From: Fusobacterium naviforme
Lineage (GTDB): Bacteria; Bacillota; Clostridia; Lachnospirales; Lachnospiraceae
Direction: 5' to 3'
Length of the DNA stretch: 64,000 nt
Assembly: GCA_003014445.1 (NCBI GenBank)
Contig: PYGH01000007.1
Coordinates: 1 to 64,000 of the forward strand
Position 1 is the first letter of the stretch. Each line of letters begins with the position of its first letter. Below the pieces are notes generated by a model that did not search any database, was not told the DNA's origin, and worked only from the letters and a program-made list of their open reading frames with translations. Position numbers and translations under genes: made by a program. Of this stretch, positions 27,507 to 35,690 are shown piece by piece.

Positions 27507-28351
27507 AAGAGAGACTGGATGTGCTTCTGACCGCACGTGGTCTTGCCCCCAGCAGGGAGAAGGCGAAGGCCCTGATCATGTCTGGAATCGTGTATGTCAA
27601 CGGGCAGAAGGAGGACAAGGCGGGAACAGGCTTTCCGGAGGATGCAGAGATAGAGCTCCGTGGAAGCACGCTGCGCTATGTGAGCCGCGGCGGTCTGAAG
27701 CTTGAGAAGGCGGTCGCGGAGTTCGGTGTGCGGCCGGAGGGAAAGATCTGCATGGATGTCGGCGCGTCCACTGGCGGATTTACGGACTGTATGCTTCAGA
27801 ATGGAGCGGTGAAGGTCTACGCGGTCGATGTCGGCCACGGGCAGCTGGACTGGAAGCTCCGGAACGATGCGCGCGTCGTCTGCCTTGAGAAGACCAATAT
27901 ACGCTATGCGACGAGAGAGCAGGTTCCGGATGAGATTGCGCTCTCCTCGATTGATGTCTCCTTTATTTCTCTCTCAAAGGTGCTTCCCGCAGTGCGAAAG
28001 CTCCTGCAAACAGAGGGAGAGGTGGTCGCGCTCATCAAGCCGCAGTTTGAGGCGGGGAGGGAGAAGGTCGGAAAGCACGGCGTCGTCAGGGATCCGGAGG
28101 TCCACAGAGAGGTGATTTCTTCCTGCGTGCGCTATGCTGAGGAGAACGGCTTCCGGGTGCGCGGCCTCACATTTTCCCCGATACGGGGACCGGAGGGGAA
28201 TATTGAGTATCTCTACGATCTTGTTCTGCGAGATCCGGCTGATGCAAAGCACATGGCACAGGAGGTTCTGAGCGGCGCCGTCGAGGCACAGATCGCTGCT
28301 GTCGTGGCAGAGGCACACGCGGCGCTGGACCGTCCGAAGGAGCAGAAATGA
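27503..28351 (+). CDS. tlyA: TlyA-family rRNA 2'-O-methyltransferase
   Basis: 282 residues. An N-terminal S4 RNA-binding domain (MKERLDVLLTARGLAPSREK, IVYVNGQKEDKAGT) precedes an FtsJ-type fold: YVSRGGLKLEKAV, MDVGASTGGFTDCMLQNGA (SAM site), VYAVDVGHGQLDWKL and ALIKPQFEAGREKVGKHGVV. TlyA enzymes methylate ribose in 16S and/or 23S rRNA using S-adenosylmethionine; they were once called hemolysins, but the methylase role is the established one. Coupled by 4-base overlaps to dxs and nadK. Confidence 0.94.
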   Translation: MKERLDVLLTARGLAPSREKAKALIMSGIVYVNGQKEDKAGTGFPEDAEIELRGSTLRYVSRGGLKLEKAVAEFGVRPEGKICMDVGASTGGFTDCMLQNGAVKVYAVDVGHGQLDWKLRNDARVVCLEKTNIRYATREQVPDEIALSSIDVSFISLSKVLPAVRKLLQTEGEVVALIKPQFEAGREKVGKHGVVRDPEVHREVISSCVRYAEENGFRVRGLTFSPIRGPEGNIEYLYDLVLRDPADAKHMAQEVLSGAVEAQIAAVVAEAHAALDRPKEQK

Positions 28352-29223
28352 AGCGATTCTGGCTGTTTGTAAATACGGAGAAGCCGCAGGCGGAGCGTGT
28401 CGCAAAGGACATTCGCGCGCAGCTCTTTGCGATGGGCGCATATTCCGTGGAGATCACAGGAAGCGTGCTGGGGGAGGAGATCGCCGGCGCGACGGACTGC
28501 GTGATATCGCTTGGCGGGGATGGAACCATTATCCGTGCCTCTCACTGTATTGCAGGAAGCGGAATCCCGATTGTCGGCGTCAATCTTGGGCACATGGGAT
28601 ATCTCACAGCTGTGAGTCAGGAGAACGAAATTCCGGGTATGCTCACGGCGCTTCTTGGCGGAGATTTTAAGATCGAGGAGCGGATGATGCTGGAGGGATG
28701 CATCGTTCCGGCGGGCGAGAAGGAAAGTGTGGAGGGAAGTCCTCTGCGTGCGCTGCCGGGAGAAGCGGCGGAGCGGAGGAGGCTTGCGCTGAATGAAATT
28801 GTCGTATCCCGGAAAACGAATGCAGGGCCCGCACATTTTCGCGTCTCGGCCAACGGGGTTTTCTTGAATGAATATAAGGCGGATGGTATAATTATTTCTA
28901 CACCTACCGGCTCCACGGCCTATAATCTGAGCGCCGGAGGGCCAATTGTGGATCCGGTTGCGAGAATGAAGATTCTGACTCCCATATGTCCGCACGCTTT
29001 GAATCGATCGAGCATCGTGCTGAAGGCGGAGGACAGGCTGGACATCGAGATTCCGGGAGAGGAAGGCGGAGTGCAGAGTGTGAGCTATGACGGAGCCGTG
29101 GTTGAGGAGCTTTTTGCGGGGAGCACAGTAAGGGTTGTCGAATCCCAGCTGACGACGCGGCTTATACGTCTGAACGGAGATACCTTTCTCACGCAGCTAC
29201 GAAGGAAGATGAGCGCACTGTAG
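28348..29223 (+). CDS. nadK: NAD kinase
   Basis: 291 residues. The kinase signatures are CVISLGGDGTIIRASH (GGDG) and IVGVNLGHMGYLTAV. The C-terminal beta part has DGIIISTPTGSTAYNLSAGG and PICPHALNRSSIVL. It phosphorylates NAD to NADP using ATP or polyphosphate in the cytoplasm. Located between tlyA and argR as in many Clostridia. Confidence 0.96.
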   Translation: MKRFWLFVNTEKPQAERVAKDIRAQLFAMGAYSVEITGSVLGEEIAGATDCVISLGGDGTIIRASHCIAGSGIPIVGVNLGHMGYLTAVSQENEIPGMLTALLGGDFKIEERMMLEGCIVPAGEKESVEGSPLRALPGEAAERRRLALNEIVVSRKTNAGPAHFRVSANGVFLNEYKADGIIISTPTGSTAYNLSAGGPIVDPVARMKILTPICPHALNRSSIVLKAEDRLDIEIPGEEGGVQSVSYDGAVVEELFAGSTVRVVESQLTTRLIRLNGDTFLTQLRRKMSAL

Positions 29224-29233
29224 GAGAGAAGAG

Positions 29234-29707
29234 ATGAAGCTTGAACGACACTCAAAGATTGTGGAGCTGATCGGGAAATATGAGATTGATACGCAGGAGG
29301 AGCTCGCAGAGAAGCTAAGAGAGGCGGGCTTTCGCGTGACGCAGGCCACTGTCTCCCGAGACATACGGGAGCTGAAGCTCACGAAGGTTGCCATGGACAA
29401 CGGGAGACAGCGCTACACGGTGATGCAGCCTCGGGACTCCTATTCCGAGAAATATATCCGCATCATGCGGGATGGCTTTGTTTCCATGGACCGGGCGCAG
29501 AATATCCTTGTGATCAAGACGGTCGCGGGTATGGCCATGGCAGTCGCGGCCTCTCTGGACGCGCTGCATATGCATGAACTGGTTGGCTGCATCGCGGGGG
29601 ATGATACCATCATGTGTGCAGTGCGCTCGGTGGACGATACGATTCAGCTTATGGAAAAGCTGAAGAGAATCACGGGTACTCGTCCAGAGGGGGAGCGCGC
29701 CCGATAA
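29234..29707 (+). CDS. argR: Arginine repressor
   Basis: 157 residues. The N-terminal winged helix has RHSKIVELIGKYEIDTQEEL and VTQATVSRDIRELKLTKV (recognition helix). The C-terminal hexamerisation and arginine-binding part has NILVIKTVAGMAMAVAASLD and GCIAGDDTIMCAV, with the conserved GDDT. It represses arginine synthesis and activates catabolism when arginine binds. No arg genes lie in the window, so the targets are elsewhere. Position before recN is conserved in Firmicutes. Confidence 0.96.
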   Translation: MKLERHSKIVELIGKYEIDTQEELAEKLREAGFRVTQATVSRDIRELKLTKVAMDNGRQRYTVMQPRDSYSEKYIRIMRDGFVSMDRAQNILVIKTVAGMAMAVAASLDALHMHELVGCIAGDDTIMCAVRSVDDTIQLMEKLKRITGTRPEGERAR

Positions 29708-29731
29708 TCTATTTTTGAACAGGAGAGGAAG

Positions 29732-31402
29732 ATGCTTCTAGAGCTGCATATCAGAAATTTCGCGCTGATTGAGCGTGCCGACCTCACATTTCAGGAGGGC
29801 CTTACTGTGCTCTCGGGAGAGACCGGAGCGGGAAAGTCGATTCTGATCGATTCGATTTCAGCGGCTCTCGGCGGAAAAACAGGCGGGGCTTCTATACGGA
29901 CAGGGGCGGAATATGCCTATATTGAGCTGCTTTTTTCTGTTGAAGAAGAGGAGCTTCTGCACCGTATCCGCGCCCTCGGTGTTCAGCCCGAGGCAGATGG
30001 AACCCTGATACTCACGAGGAAGATCATGCCGGCGAGAAGTGTGTTCCGTGTGAACGATGAAACTGTGACCGCGGCGCTCCTTAAAAAGCTGACAGCTCTT
30101 CTCATAGATATTCATGGTCAGCATGAGGTGCAGACGCTCTTTGATCCCGGGCGTCACCTGGAGCTCGTCGATCTGATGGCGGCGGATGAGCTTGCCACAC
30201 AAAAGGCTGCTTACAGCACACGTTTCCAGCGCTATGCGGAGCTTAAGAGTCTGCTCAGGAGAGAGGCGGATCAAGAGTTTCGGGAGAGAGAGAGGGAGCT
30301 TCTCGCCTATGAGGTACAGGAGATAGAGCGGGCGGAGCTCACGCCCGGCGAGGAGGAGGCAATCCGTGCGGAGTTCATAAAGATCAGAAATTCCGCACGG
30401 ATACAGGAGGCGCTCGCTTCCTGCACGGAGCTCCTCTCCACAGACGCCGTGTCGGAGGCGCTCAGAAAGCTCTCGACGGTGGAGCAGTACGCGCCGGAGC
30501 TCCGTGTGTTGTCGGAGCAGCTCTCAGAGCTTGACGGACTGCTGGGGGATGCCCTTTATGCAGTGCGGGAGCAAATGGAGGCAGCGGAATTTGATGAGGA
30601 GAGGCTTCAGCAGCTCTCGGAGCGTCTGGATTTGATCCACGGACTTCAGGATAAGTATGGAGAGGATGTGTCCGGCATCCTTGCAGGGCTTGAAAAAAAG
30701 CGGGAGAGGCTTGATTTTCTGCTTGGTTTTGAAGAAAAACAGGCAGAGCTTAAAAAAGAGGAGCAGATGCTTGCCGAAGAGCTGAAGATTCTGGCGGAGA
30801 GCATCCGTGCGCTGCGGATTCAGAGTGCCGGACAGCTTAAGGAGCAGGTGTCCGGGGAGCTTCGCTCTCTGAATTTTCCCGGCGCGGATTTCTCCGTGCA
30901 GTTTTCCAGACAGGAGCTCGGAGCAAACGGCTGTGACGGCGCAGAATTTTATATCAGCACAAATCCGGGAGAGCCCTTGAAGCCCCTGAGAACTGTGGCG
31001 AGCGGAGGCGAGCTCTCCAGAATTATGCTTGCGCTGAAGACAGTGCTGGCGGACAGAGACGAGATTCCCACGCAGATTTTTGATGAAATTGACGCCGGAA
31101 TCAGCGGAAGGACGGCGCAGAAGGTCTCTGAGAAGCTGTTTCGCATCGGCGGCACGCGTCAGGTGCTCTGCATCACCCATCTCCCGCAGATCGCGGCGAT
31201 GGCGGATCACCATTATCTCATCGAGAAAGAGAGCGATGCTGATAGTACCAGAACTGCGGTGCGGGAGATCTCCGGAGCGGAGATCACCGCGGAGCTCGGA
31301 CGTCTGATCGGTGGCAGTGAAATTACAGCGGGCGTATTGAAAACTGCGGAGGAGATGAAGCTTCTGGCAGAGCGCGGGAAGCAGAGTCTTCGGCAGGTCT
31401 AG
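29732..31402 (+). CDS. recN: DNA repair protein RecN
   Basis: 556 residues. Walker A is LSGETGAGKSILIDSISAAL near the N-terminus, the signature TVASGGELSRIMLALKT, and Walker B QIFDEIDAGISGRTAQKV, split by long coiled coils as in SMC proteins. RecN binds DNA ends and supports double-strand break repair. It works in the same process as addAB upstream. Last gene of the nusB-started run; the next gene follows 39 bases later with its own strong ribosome site. Confidence 0.96.
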   Translation: MLLELHIRNFALIERADLTFQEGLTVLSGETGAGKSILIDSISAALGGKTGGASIRTGAEYAYIELLFSVEEEELLHRIRALGVQPEADGTLILTRKIMPARSVFRVNDETVTAALLKKLTALLIDIHGQHEVQTLFDPGRHLELVDLMAADELATQKAAYSTRFQRYAELKSLLRREADQEFRERERELLAYEVQEIERAELTPGEEEAIRAEFIKIRNSARIQEALASCTELLSTDAVSEALRKLSTVEQYAPELRVLSEQLSELDGLLGDALYAVREQMEAAEFDEERLQQLSERLDLIHGLQDKYGEDVSGILAGLEKKRERLDFLLGFEEKQAELKKEEQMLAEELKILAESIRALRIQSAGQLKEQVSGELRSLNFPGADFSVQFSRQELGANGCDGAEFYISTNPGEPLKPLRTVASGGELSRIMLALKTVLADRDEIPTQIFDEIDAGISGRTAQKVSEKLFRIGGTRQVLCITHLPQIAAMADHHYLIEKESDADSTRTAVREISGAEITAELGRLIGGSEITAGVLKTAEEMKLLAERGKQSLRQV

Positions 31403-31441
31403 GAGCGGAGAGTACAGCAGTATGCTTTGGAGGGAAAAAGC

Positions 31442-32887
31442 ATGAAAAATATACTTTTTGTGGCTTCGGAGGCAGTACCTTTTATCAAGACGGGAGGGCT
31501 CGCGGATGTTGCGGGTTCTCTGCCGAAGTGCTTCGACAGGAGATATTTTGACGTACGCGTCATGATTCCGAAGTATCTCTGCATCTCGGAGGAGCTGCGG
31601 TCCCGGTTTGAGTATGTCAGCCACTTTTATCTCTACTACAACGGACAGAATCGCTATGTTGGAATATTGAAGTATGTGGAGGACGGCATCACCTTTTACT
31701 TTATTGATAATGAGGGGTATTTTGGAGGCTTTAGCCCCTATGGTGACTGGCTGTATGATCTTGAAAAATTTGCGTTTTTCTCTCAGGCGGCGCTGTCTGC
31801 GCTTCCTGTGATCGGCTTTCAGCCGGATGTTATACACTGTCACGACTGGCAGACGGGGCTGATTCCGGTCTATCTCAAGGATCGTTTTCGCGGCGGAGAG
31901 TTTTTCAGGGACATCAAATCTGTGCTCACGATACATAATCTGAAATTCCAGGGCGTGTGGGATGTGAAGACGATACAGCGGCTCAGCGGTCTGCCGGACT
32001 ATTATTTTGCTCCCGACAAGCTGGAAGCATATAAGAATGGAAATTATCTGAAGGGCGGCATCGTCTATGCAGATGCAGTGACAACAGTCAGTGAGAGTTA
32101 CGCGAGAGAGATACAGCTTCCCTTCTACGGAGAGGGACTTGACGGACTGATGCGTGCGCGATCCAATTCCCTTCGCGGCATTGTAAACGGAATTGATTAT
32201 GAGGAATTCAATCCGGAGACAGATGCACTGATTGTACAGAATTACAGCCTGAAGACTTTCCGCAAGGAAAAGAAAAAAAACAAGCGGGATCTGCAGCGTC
32301 AGCTTGGACTTTCAGAGGACGAGCACAGGTTCATGGTGGGGATTGTCTCCCGCCTGACAGACCAGAAGGGACTGGATCTCATCAGCAGTGTGATGGATGA
32401 GCTATGTTCGGAGGATATTCAGTTTGTGGTGCTCGGAACGGGAGAAGAGCGCTATGAGAATATGTTTCGCTACTACGACTGGAAGTATCAGGACAGAGTT
32501 TCCGCACAGATCTACTACTCCAACGAGATTGCGCATAAGATCTATGCGGCCTGTGACGCCTATCTCATGCCCTCGCTCTTTGAGCCCTGCGGCCTGTCGC
32601 AGCTGATCGCGCTGCGCTATGGAACCCTGCCCATCGTGCGGGAGACCGGAGGACTGAAGGACACGGTGATTCCCTACAACGAGTACGAGAACAGCGGGAC
32701 CGGCTTCAGCTTTGCAAATTACAATGCGCAGGAGATGCTGAACACACTGAATTATGCAAAGATGATATACTACAGCCGCAGACGTGACTGGAACAGGATC
32801 GTAGACCGCGCCATGCAGGAGGACTACTCGTGGCATACCTCGGCGCTCAAATATCAGGAACTTTATGACTGGTTGATCGGTTACTGA
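31442..32887 (+). CDS. glgA: Glycogen synthase (ADP-glucose type, GT5)
   Basis: 481 residues from ATG 31442, chosen because GGAGGG lies 9 bases before and the protein then starts MKNILFVASEAVPFIKTGGL, the exact family start. KTGGLADVAG binds ADP-glucose. Other marks are VIHCHDWQTGLIPVYL, LTIHNLKFQGVW, GIVSRLTDQKGLDLI and the C-terminal FEPCGLSQLIALRYGTLPIV. It extends alpha-1,4-glucan. No other glg genes adjoin it, which is less usual than a glgBCDA cluster. Confidence 0.95.
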   Translation: MKNILFVASEAVPFIKTGGLADVAGSLPKCFDRRYFDVRVMIPKYLCISEELRSRFEYVSHFYLYYNGQNRYVGILKYVEDGITFYFIDNEGYFGGFSPYGDWLYDLEKFAFFSQAALSALPVIGFQPDVIHCHDWQTGLIPVYLKDRFRGGEFFRDIKSVLTIHNLKFQGVWDVKTIQRLSGLPDYYFAPDKLEAYKNGNYLKGGIVYADAVTTVSESYAREIQLPFYGEGLDGLMRARSNSLRGIVNGIDYEEFNPETDALIVQNYSLKTFRKEKKKNKRDLQRQLGLSEDEHRFMVGIVSRLTDQKGLDLISSVMDELCSEDIQFVVLGTGEERYENMFRYYDWKYQDRVSAQIYYSNEIAHKIYAACDAYLMPSLFEPCGLSQLIALRYGTLPIVRETGGLKDTVIPYNEYENSGTGFSFANYNAQEMLNTLNYAKMIYYSRRRDWNRIVDRAMQEDYSWHTSALKYQELYDWLIGY

Positions 32888-32919
32888 AGATTAAGAGAAA
32901 AAGAGAAGAGCAGAGCTTA

Positions 32920-33384
32920 ATGAGTATATTTAATCAGATTCTTTCCAATCAGGTTTTGATGAGTGCAGTCATGAGCTGGTTCGTGGCGCAGGTACTGAAG
33001 GCGCTCCTGGATCTCTGGACCACCGGAAGCTTCACAGTGGAGCGTCTCTATGGAAACGGCGGAATGCCGAGCTCTCACAGTGCAACTGTCTGTGGGCTCG
33101 CTGCCGGGGCAGCCTTTGCCCGCGGCTTCGGCTCCTTTGAATTTGCGATCAGCTTTGTGTTGGCTATGGTCGTGATGATTGACGCGATGGGAGTGCGCAG
33201 GGAGACCGGAAAGCAGTCACAGCTCCTGAACCTGATGATGGAGGAGAATTTCTGGAATTTTGACGACCTCGCGGAGTTTCAGATCAAGTTAAAAGAATTC
33301 ATCGGTCATACGCCGCTTCAGGTATTCTGCGGCGCGGTTTTGGGTATCATGGTTGCAGCAGTGGCGGAATACGCCTTTTATTAA
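32920..33384 (+). CDS. Divergent PAP2-family (YuiD-like) membrane protein
   Basis: 154 residues with three to four hydrophobic segments. Family marks are YGNGGMPSSHSATVCGLAAG, DAMGVRRETGKQSQLLN and the C-terminal IGHTPLQVFCGAVLGI. These are the positions of the phosphatase-like PxSH..H motifs in the divergent PAP2 (DUF212) group, whose biochemical role is not settled. It follows glgA by 32 bases and ends with a terminator at 33394. Confidence 0.88.
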   Translation: MSIFNQILSNQVLMSAVMSWFVAQVLKALLDLWTTGSFTVERLYGNGGMPSSHSATVCGLAAGAAFARGFGSFEFAISFVLAMVVMIDAMGVRRETGKQSQLLNLMMEENFWNFDDLAEFQIKLKEFIGHTPLQVFCGAVLGIMVAAVAEYAFY

Positions 33385-33393
33385 AGATCTGCG

Positions 33394-33432
33394 GGCATCG
33401 GAAGGCGTGCGTTTATCCGGTGCCTGTTTTTA
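33394..33432 (+). terminator. Rho-independent terminator after the PAP2-like gene
   Basis: GGCATCGG (33394-33401) pairs with CCGGTGCC (33417-33424), with one G-T pair, and is followed by TGTTTTTAT. Confidence 0.8.
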
Positions 33433-33447
33433 TGCGGAGGAGGAAGG

Positions 33448-34413
33448 ATGAAACAAAGGTGGTTCGTGCGGCATTTTGCCGTCCTCTGCCTTGCAGCGCT
33501 TTTACTGTCCGGCTGTGCCGCGGCGGAACCAAAGGAAGAGACTGTTTTACTGCCCTACAGTGAGCAGCAGATGCTTATGCTTGTACTGTCTGCCAGACAG
33601 GAGACGGAGCAGCTGTATACAAATGAAATCTGGAAGGTGACACTTGGCAGCGGGGAGAGCTATAAGACGCGTTATCTTCGTGAGCTCAGGAATTTTTTCC
33701 TGGAGCTCTGTGCGCTGAATGGAATGGCGGAGGAGCGCGGCATACGGCTGGACACGGAGGAGAAAAAGCAGCTTTCCGCGGCTGCTCAGATTTTTTATGA
33801 GAGCTCTGTCCGCGGACAGGAAGCGCTCTCCGGGCTGAAGCCGGAGGAGACGGAGGATATGTTTTATCAGTACGCGCTCACGCTGAAGCTGAAGGAGTCC
33901 ATGCTGAGTGACCGGAAGACTGAGATCAGTGAGAGCGAGGCGAGAGTGGTGCGCCTGGAGGAGCTTCAGGCCGAGAGCAAAGAGGCGGCAGAACAGCTCA
34001 GGACAAAGGCGGGGAACGGAGAGGAGCTGAAGCTCCTTGCTAAGAACAACCCTGCGCGACAGGTACGTCTTCGTGTACTTGTGCGCGGAGAGCTTCCGAA
34101 GGATGCGGAGGATGCGCTTTTTGCGCTGGAGGACGGCGCAGTCAGTGAGGTGCTTTCGCTGGAGGGACGTTACTCCTTCTTTCGCTGTATCAGCAGCTAT
34201 GATGAGGAAGCGACAGCGGCGCATCGCGCGGAGCTTCAGGCGGAGCGGCTCAGGACGGTGGTGAAGGAGGCATATGAGGACTACATCACGGCGCACAGGA
34301 TCGAGATGAATGCTTCCCGCTGGCAGAGTGTGGAGCGCGCAGCGGACCAGGATTACAGCGGTGAGAACTTTTTTTCCGCAGTCAGAGGAGGGTTTGCGCA
34401 TGAGGGCGCTTAA
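33448..34413 (+). CDS. PrsA/SurA-like lipoprotein with a degenerate parvulin region
   Basis: 321 residues with lipobox LLSGC (Cys23). The helical N-terminal part (TEQLYTNEIWKVTL, MAEERGIRLDTEEKKQLSAA) resembles the chaperone region of SurA/PrsA foldases. The later part keeps only the end of a parvulin domain: ALEDGAVSEVLSLEGRYSFF ('l..GevS.v....g.y.i'). The usual early parvulin strand with HIL and the GG segment are not apparent, so peptidyl-prolyl isomerase activity is doubtful. It probably helps fold exported proteins. Its 3' end overlaps the next gene by 14 bases. Confidence 0.65.
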   Translation: MKQRWFVRHFAVLCLAALLLSGCAAAEPKEETVLLPYSEQQMLMLVLSARQETEQLYTNEIWKVTLGSGESYKTRYLRELRNFFLELCALNGMAEERGIRLDTEEKKQLSAAAQIFYESSVRGQEALSGLKPEETEDMFYQYALTLKLKESMLSDRKTEISESEARVVRLEELQAESKEAAEQLRTKAGNGEELKLLAKNNPARQVRLRVLVRGELPKDAEDALFALEDGAVSEVLSLEGRYSFFRCISSYDEEATAAHRAELQAERLRTVVKEAYEDYITAHRIEMNASRWQSVERAADQDYSGENFFSAVRGGFAHEGA

Positions 34414-34897
34414 GGTCGAGGATATCCGGAGCTTTACGAGAGCACTTTTTATGCAGGACTGCTTTGATGGTTTTTTACTCGGAGAGGCGGAATTCAGTAC
34501 CTTTTGCAGTTTTTCTGTGGATGGACGGGTTGAGCGCAGCTGGTTTACAGATGAGGAGCTGGAGAAGGAACAGATTGAAGCCTATGTGCGCTGGGGAAGA
34601 GTGCGCGAGCTGTGTTTTCAGCTGATACGGGGCAGGAAAACACCGTCCTCCTTCCGCATCACCCTCCGTCTTGCGCCGGGGGAGCGCGAGCGCTTCCTGA
34701 GGGAGGCGGGCTATGCTGTGGATGCGGAGCAGATTGGCAGTTTTCTTCTGAATCTCCGCTTTGAGAAGGGGGAGCTGAGCTGTGTCAGCCTGGCCTCTCT
34801 CAACTGCTTTCCGCCCGAGCGCTCTCTGGAGGAGGCCTGGGATCAATGGGCGCAGCGCTTCTTCCGGGAGTATAAGCTGGCGGTCTCTGTGCTGTAG
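34400..34897 (+). CDS. DUF5721-like protein, unknown function
   Basis: 165 residues with no signal or membrane segment. It begins MRALKVEDIRSFTRALFMQD, then a stretch of strands with FDGFLLGEAEFSTFCSFSVD and LRLAPGERERFLREAG. I recall this layout for DUF5721, a family largely confined to Lachnospiraceae and relatives; the assignment is from memory of the N-terminal pattern. ATG lies 8 bases after GAGGAGGG and overlaps the lipoprotein gene, so the two are co-translated. No function is known. Confidence 0.6.
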   Translation: MRALKVEDIRSFTRALFMQDCFDGFLLGEAEFSTFCSFSVDGRVERSWFTDEELEKEQIEAYVRWGRVRELCFQLIRGRKTPSSFRITLRLAPGERERFLREAGYAVDAEQIGSFLLNLRFEKGELSCVSLASLNCFPPERSLEEAWDQWAQRFFREYKLAVSVL

Positions 34898-34971
34898 CTG
34901 TGTAACAACTGTTTCTCTGCAAATCAGATAAAAGTAAAAAATGGCGGTGCAGGCCATAGGCAGGAGGTGCC

Positions 34972-35613
34972 ATGAGACGTTTTGGAGATCAGAAGAAGCA
35001 GCCGGAGGAGCTATTCGGAGCCTGGGAGACGACTGAATCCGGTGCGGCAGATACATCTGGAGAAGAGGAGGCAGGTCTGGATCTTCTGGAGCTTTATCTG
35101 GAGGAGCTCAGAGCGGTTCCACAGCTCTCTGTTCAGGAGGAGGCAGAGCTCACAGGGCGCGCTGCTATGGGAGAGGAGCATGCGAAGCAGCGCCTCACGG
35201 AGGGCTATCTCATGTATGCGCTTACGCTTGTGAAGGACTATATGGGAGGGCCGCTTTCCGTTTCTGAGCTGATCGCTGTCGCAAATCTCGCCCTGGTGCA
35301 GGCAGTCAGCCGCTATCTTGCGAATGCTGTGACATCTGCAAAAAACACGGAAGGGGAATTGGAAAGCGCTGTGCTTCGTGATACGATAACCGCAGAAGTA
35401 GAGGCTGCGTTGAAGCATTCCTGTGAGGAGGCGCAAAGCAGCGGTCAGGAAGAGCAGGCGATTGCAGAGCGCTTGAACCGCCTCACAGAGATATCCCGCG
35501 TGATGGCGACGGAGCTCGGGCGACAGGCCACAGAGAGTGAGCTCGCCGAGCGGATGAGAAGCACAGAGGAGGAGATACGGGAGCTTGTCAAAATGAGCAT
35601 GCAGGCACTTTGA
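34972..35613 (+). CDS. Truncated/degenerate sigma-70-like protein lacking promoter-recognition regions
   Basis: 213 residues. Residues about 36-55 (LDLLELYLEELRAVPQLSVQ) match sigma region 1.2, and residues 56-110 (EEAELTGRAAMGEEHAKQRL ... SELIAVANLALVQAV) match region 2.1-2.2 including the 'dLiq.gnlgL..Av' core-polymerase contact. The next segment, where regions 2.3-2.4 should carry aromatic and basic residues for -10 melting (KFSTYATWWIRQAI type), is instead a generic helix (SRYLANAVTSAKNTEGELES). Region 3.1 is recognisable (ERLNRLTEISRVMATELGRQ, ESELAERMRSTEEEIRELVK). The protein stops there: no 3.2 or region 4. It therefore could bind RNA polymerase but not read a promoter. AGGAGG lies just before ATG. 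See findings. Confidence 0.7.
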   Translation: MRRFGDQKKQPEELFGAWETTESGAADTSGEEEAGLDLLELYLEELRAVPQLSVQEEAELTGRAAMGEEHAKQRLTEGYLMYALTLVKDYMGGPLSVSELIAVANLALVQAVSRYLANAVTSAKNTEGELESAVLRDTITAEVEAALKHSCEEAQSSGQEEQAIAERLNRLTEISRVMATELGRQATESELAERMRSTEEEIRELVKMSMQAL

Positions 35614-35620
35614 ATTATGG

Positions 35621-35650
35621 ATGACAAATTCAGAGAATTTCCGATATGAT
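35621..35650 (+). promoter_or_regulatory. Probable sigma-A promoter for purL
   Basis: ATGACA (35621-35626), an 18-base spacer, and TATGAT (35645-35650). The purL ATG follows at 35691. I see no PurR box or guanine riboswitch in the short leader. Confidence 0.5.
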
Positions 35651-35690
35651 AAGGCACAGGAGAACAGTCGTAAGCTTTGAAAGGAGTACT

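Noticed and set aside
30524-31936. Minus-strand ORF of 470 codons across the recN-glgA junction
   Set aside because: Both plus-strand genes are certain and the antisense frame shows no domain, no start signal and shadow composition.
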